This document shows, one piece after another, positions 51,801 to 54,800 of a stretch of DNA of 64,000 bases. Within the stretch, counting starts at the first letter, position 1, and each line of letters opens with the position of its first letter. Below the pieces are notes generated by a model. It made no database searches. It was given only the letters and a program-made list of their open reading frames with translations, and was not told the DNA's origin. Origin of the DNA: Planctomycetota bacterium (GTDB taxonomy: Bacteria > Planctomycetota > Planctomycetia > Pirellulales > Pirellulaceae); assembly GCA_024277285.1 (NCBI GenBank), contig JAJRVM010000379.1, positions 1-64,000 of the forward strand, in the 5' to 3' direction. The translations under genes were made by a program, and so were the position numbers.

Positions 51801-54800
51801 TCAAGTTGCCATCCGATTTCAATTTATCGACCAGCTCACCGGCACTGCCTGGGATGAACTCATCCGGCCGGGTGAGAAACGGATAGGATACGTCGGAGAT
51901 GACGCGCATCGCTCGGTATGCATCGAGCTGCGCGCCGCTTTGGACGATCGCCTTGGCTTCGTTCGTGTGCAGCCCCACGATCATGGCGGCGCTGCCAGCC
52001 AGGTCGGCGCCACTGCCGTTTGACGTCTGCTGAACTCCCTTTTTGGGCTCTTGAGGTTCGTTCGTGCTTTCCGCGGTCAGTTGTGTGGCTTGCGAGATCT
52101 CTGCCTTGACTTCCAGGTCTTCTTTCGATTTGAGTTTGGCCGCGCTGGCCGTGGTTTGGTCCTCAATCGTGTCGAACTTGGCTGCAAAATCTGATGCGGT
52201 TCCATCGTCGGTAATGTCACCGACTACGGCCACAACGCGATGGTTAACCAGCATAAAGCTGAAAGCACCGGCGACGCTCAGGCCACCCGGCGTTTCCACA
52301 CCCGCACTGGCTCGGTTGCTGCTGTAGCCACTTGTTAGCGCGCCAAACAACCGATCACCGATCGAGGTCGTGGCAGCATCGTTGGCCTTCTTCAGATTCT
52401 TTTGCGACTTGGATTGTGTCTTCGGATTGACATCCTTGCTCTCCAAACCGCCCGATGTGGACACGCTGTCACTGGTATCAAGATTCGCCATCACGCCCAA
52501 GCCGGTAACCAACCCGGAATCGAGGACGTGCAGGGCGGAGAACGAGTGGGTTGCGCCCGTGGCGGCGGCAGGATCCAGGTCCAGAGCGATTCCCGCGCGC
52601 GCCTTATTCTCCGTCTCGGCCAGACGAATGACCTGCTCCGAAACGAAACGGCTATCCCCCGAGAGATTCGACTCGTTCGTGTCCGCGATGACGTAATAGG
52701 TTTTGCCATCGGTGAGCCCGCCGATGGCGTTTCCACCGTCTGCATCGTAGACAACCGCTTGGCCTAGCTCGAACGTTGAACCAAATAGCGAGAACGATTC
52801 GCCCGAGCCCGTAAAACCGGGATTGTCCAGCTTGATCGTATTGGCAGCATCGTCGATGGCATCGGCCGGGTCGAAGGATTTGCTGTTCAGAGCCGCACCA
52901 CTCGACAGACCGATAATGAGCCCGTTGATCGGATTGGCATCGAGGTCGCCCGGGAGTGTTCCGCTGAGTAATTTCTGTTCAGCTTTCCTGGCCTTCCCGG
53001 CGGTATCAGACAAGTAGATGTATTGCGGGTCGCTGGGATCGACGACCACGTAGTAGTCTCGGGCGTCCACAAGGCCGCCTGTTATCTGGCCAACACCAAC
53101 GCCGCCGATACTGTTGCCCCGACGGTTGCTGTAATTGAGTTTGTCGCCAGTACGCAGGTCGTGAGGCCGGTCGAGTGTACTGCCCAACGCGACGCCAAGG
53201 TCGATCCGGTTATTGCTCGCGTCAATGACGCCACTCTTGGTCGGGTCGAATTCCAGTTTGACCACCGAGCCCGGAGCCATATTCGCCGTTACGTCGGCAT
53301 CGACCTCGGTCCGGATGTTGGCGTCGGAGAAACCGAGCCCAAATGCCAGCCCGGCGCGACCGTCAGCGTACAGACCACTCGACGCGTCCGCAGACATGTC
53401 GTTGTCACCGGTCGCCAATATATTGGCTGTCTTCCCAGCGGTGACCGTGGTGCCAGCGGGAATGATGACAAACGACGTTATATCGCTCTTCGCCACCGCC
53501 AGGCTGAGTGCAATTTTGACCGGGTCAACGTCGTCCAAGTCGCGTGCGGTCGATGCAGCCATCGATGCGGTGGTATTACCGATCGAGTTAATCAGGACCG
53601 CGCGGCCGGCATTGATGTTGACGCCGGTCCCTACGTCGACCGTGGCAACTGACGTAGCTTCCGCATAACCAACACTGAACAACTTGCTATTGACGCTACC
53701 GCTGCTGTCCGTGATGGCCTTCGCCTTCATCGTCACAAAGCCGGTGCCATCAATTTGAACGCGGTCGCCAACATCGATCGTTGCCGTCGATTCTCGCAAC
53801 AGCACTTTGACGGGTAGACCGAGGTCGATCAGGCTGGCAAATTTATTGGTTAGTGGCCCGATTACGAAACTGTTTACCAGGCTTGACGTTCCGAGCTCGC
53901 TCTTGAACGACTTGTCCTTCGCGGTGGCCGTGATCGTGACGTTTCCGCCCTTGATGACAACATCTTCCTGCAAATCGATACTGGCGTCGTTGCTGTTGAC
54001 AAACGCCAATGGGACCAGATTCTGCAGGTCGGCTAAGCTCTCCTCGCTGGCTTTGACTGAGATATTGCCAGCAACATAGGCCGTGTCGGTGACATCCGCG
54101 CGCAACTCGGCCCCCGTCGACAGCGTAATGAACTGTCCCGCGAGAGAAATGGCACCCGAATCGCCAATCGTCTGGTTGCCGTTGTTGAGCACGCGAGTGT
54201 CAACAATAACGTTCACGTTGATCGTGATTGTCTCGGCGGTAATCTCGACGTCTTTGCCTTCCACCGTGAGGTTACTCTCGACAATGACCGTGTCGTCACC
54301 ATCCTGGCCATCAACCTTGATTGTGGCATTGAATTGCGCGCCAAGGTTTTTGATCGTCAGCGTGTCGTCGCCACCAGCTAACTCGAATTCCAAATCCGAA
54401 CCGTCGATGACGTACGAACCACCGGCGGTGAGCGGATTGCCGAAAATATCGAGATACTGATTGTCCGGGTCACTTATCAGCAGTTTGCCTGGGTCAGCCG
54501 GATCGACCTCGACCACCAAATTGTCGGACAACGCAGTTCCCTTAATGGGAGAAGTGAGTGCGCCGGCAAGCGGTTGCTCCTCCATACCGGCATATTGGAT
54601 GGAGTAGGTGTTGTTCAGTGTGATCGTGCCGCCGCCGGACACGCTGTAGATATCCAGGCCGTTGGAATTATTGGGCTCGGCAAAGGCATCGAACCCGTTG
54701 GCACCACCGTCGACCCGACCGGTGACACGTCCAGACGATTGAAACACGAAGACATCCGAGACGTCGTCGGCACCGGTCAGTACTTCGACTCCCGCGAACT

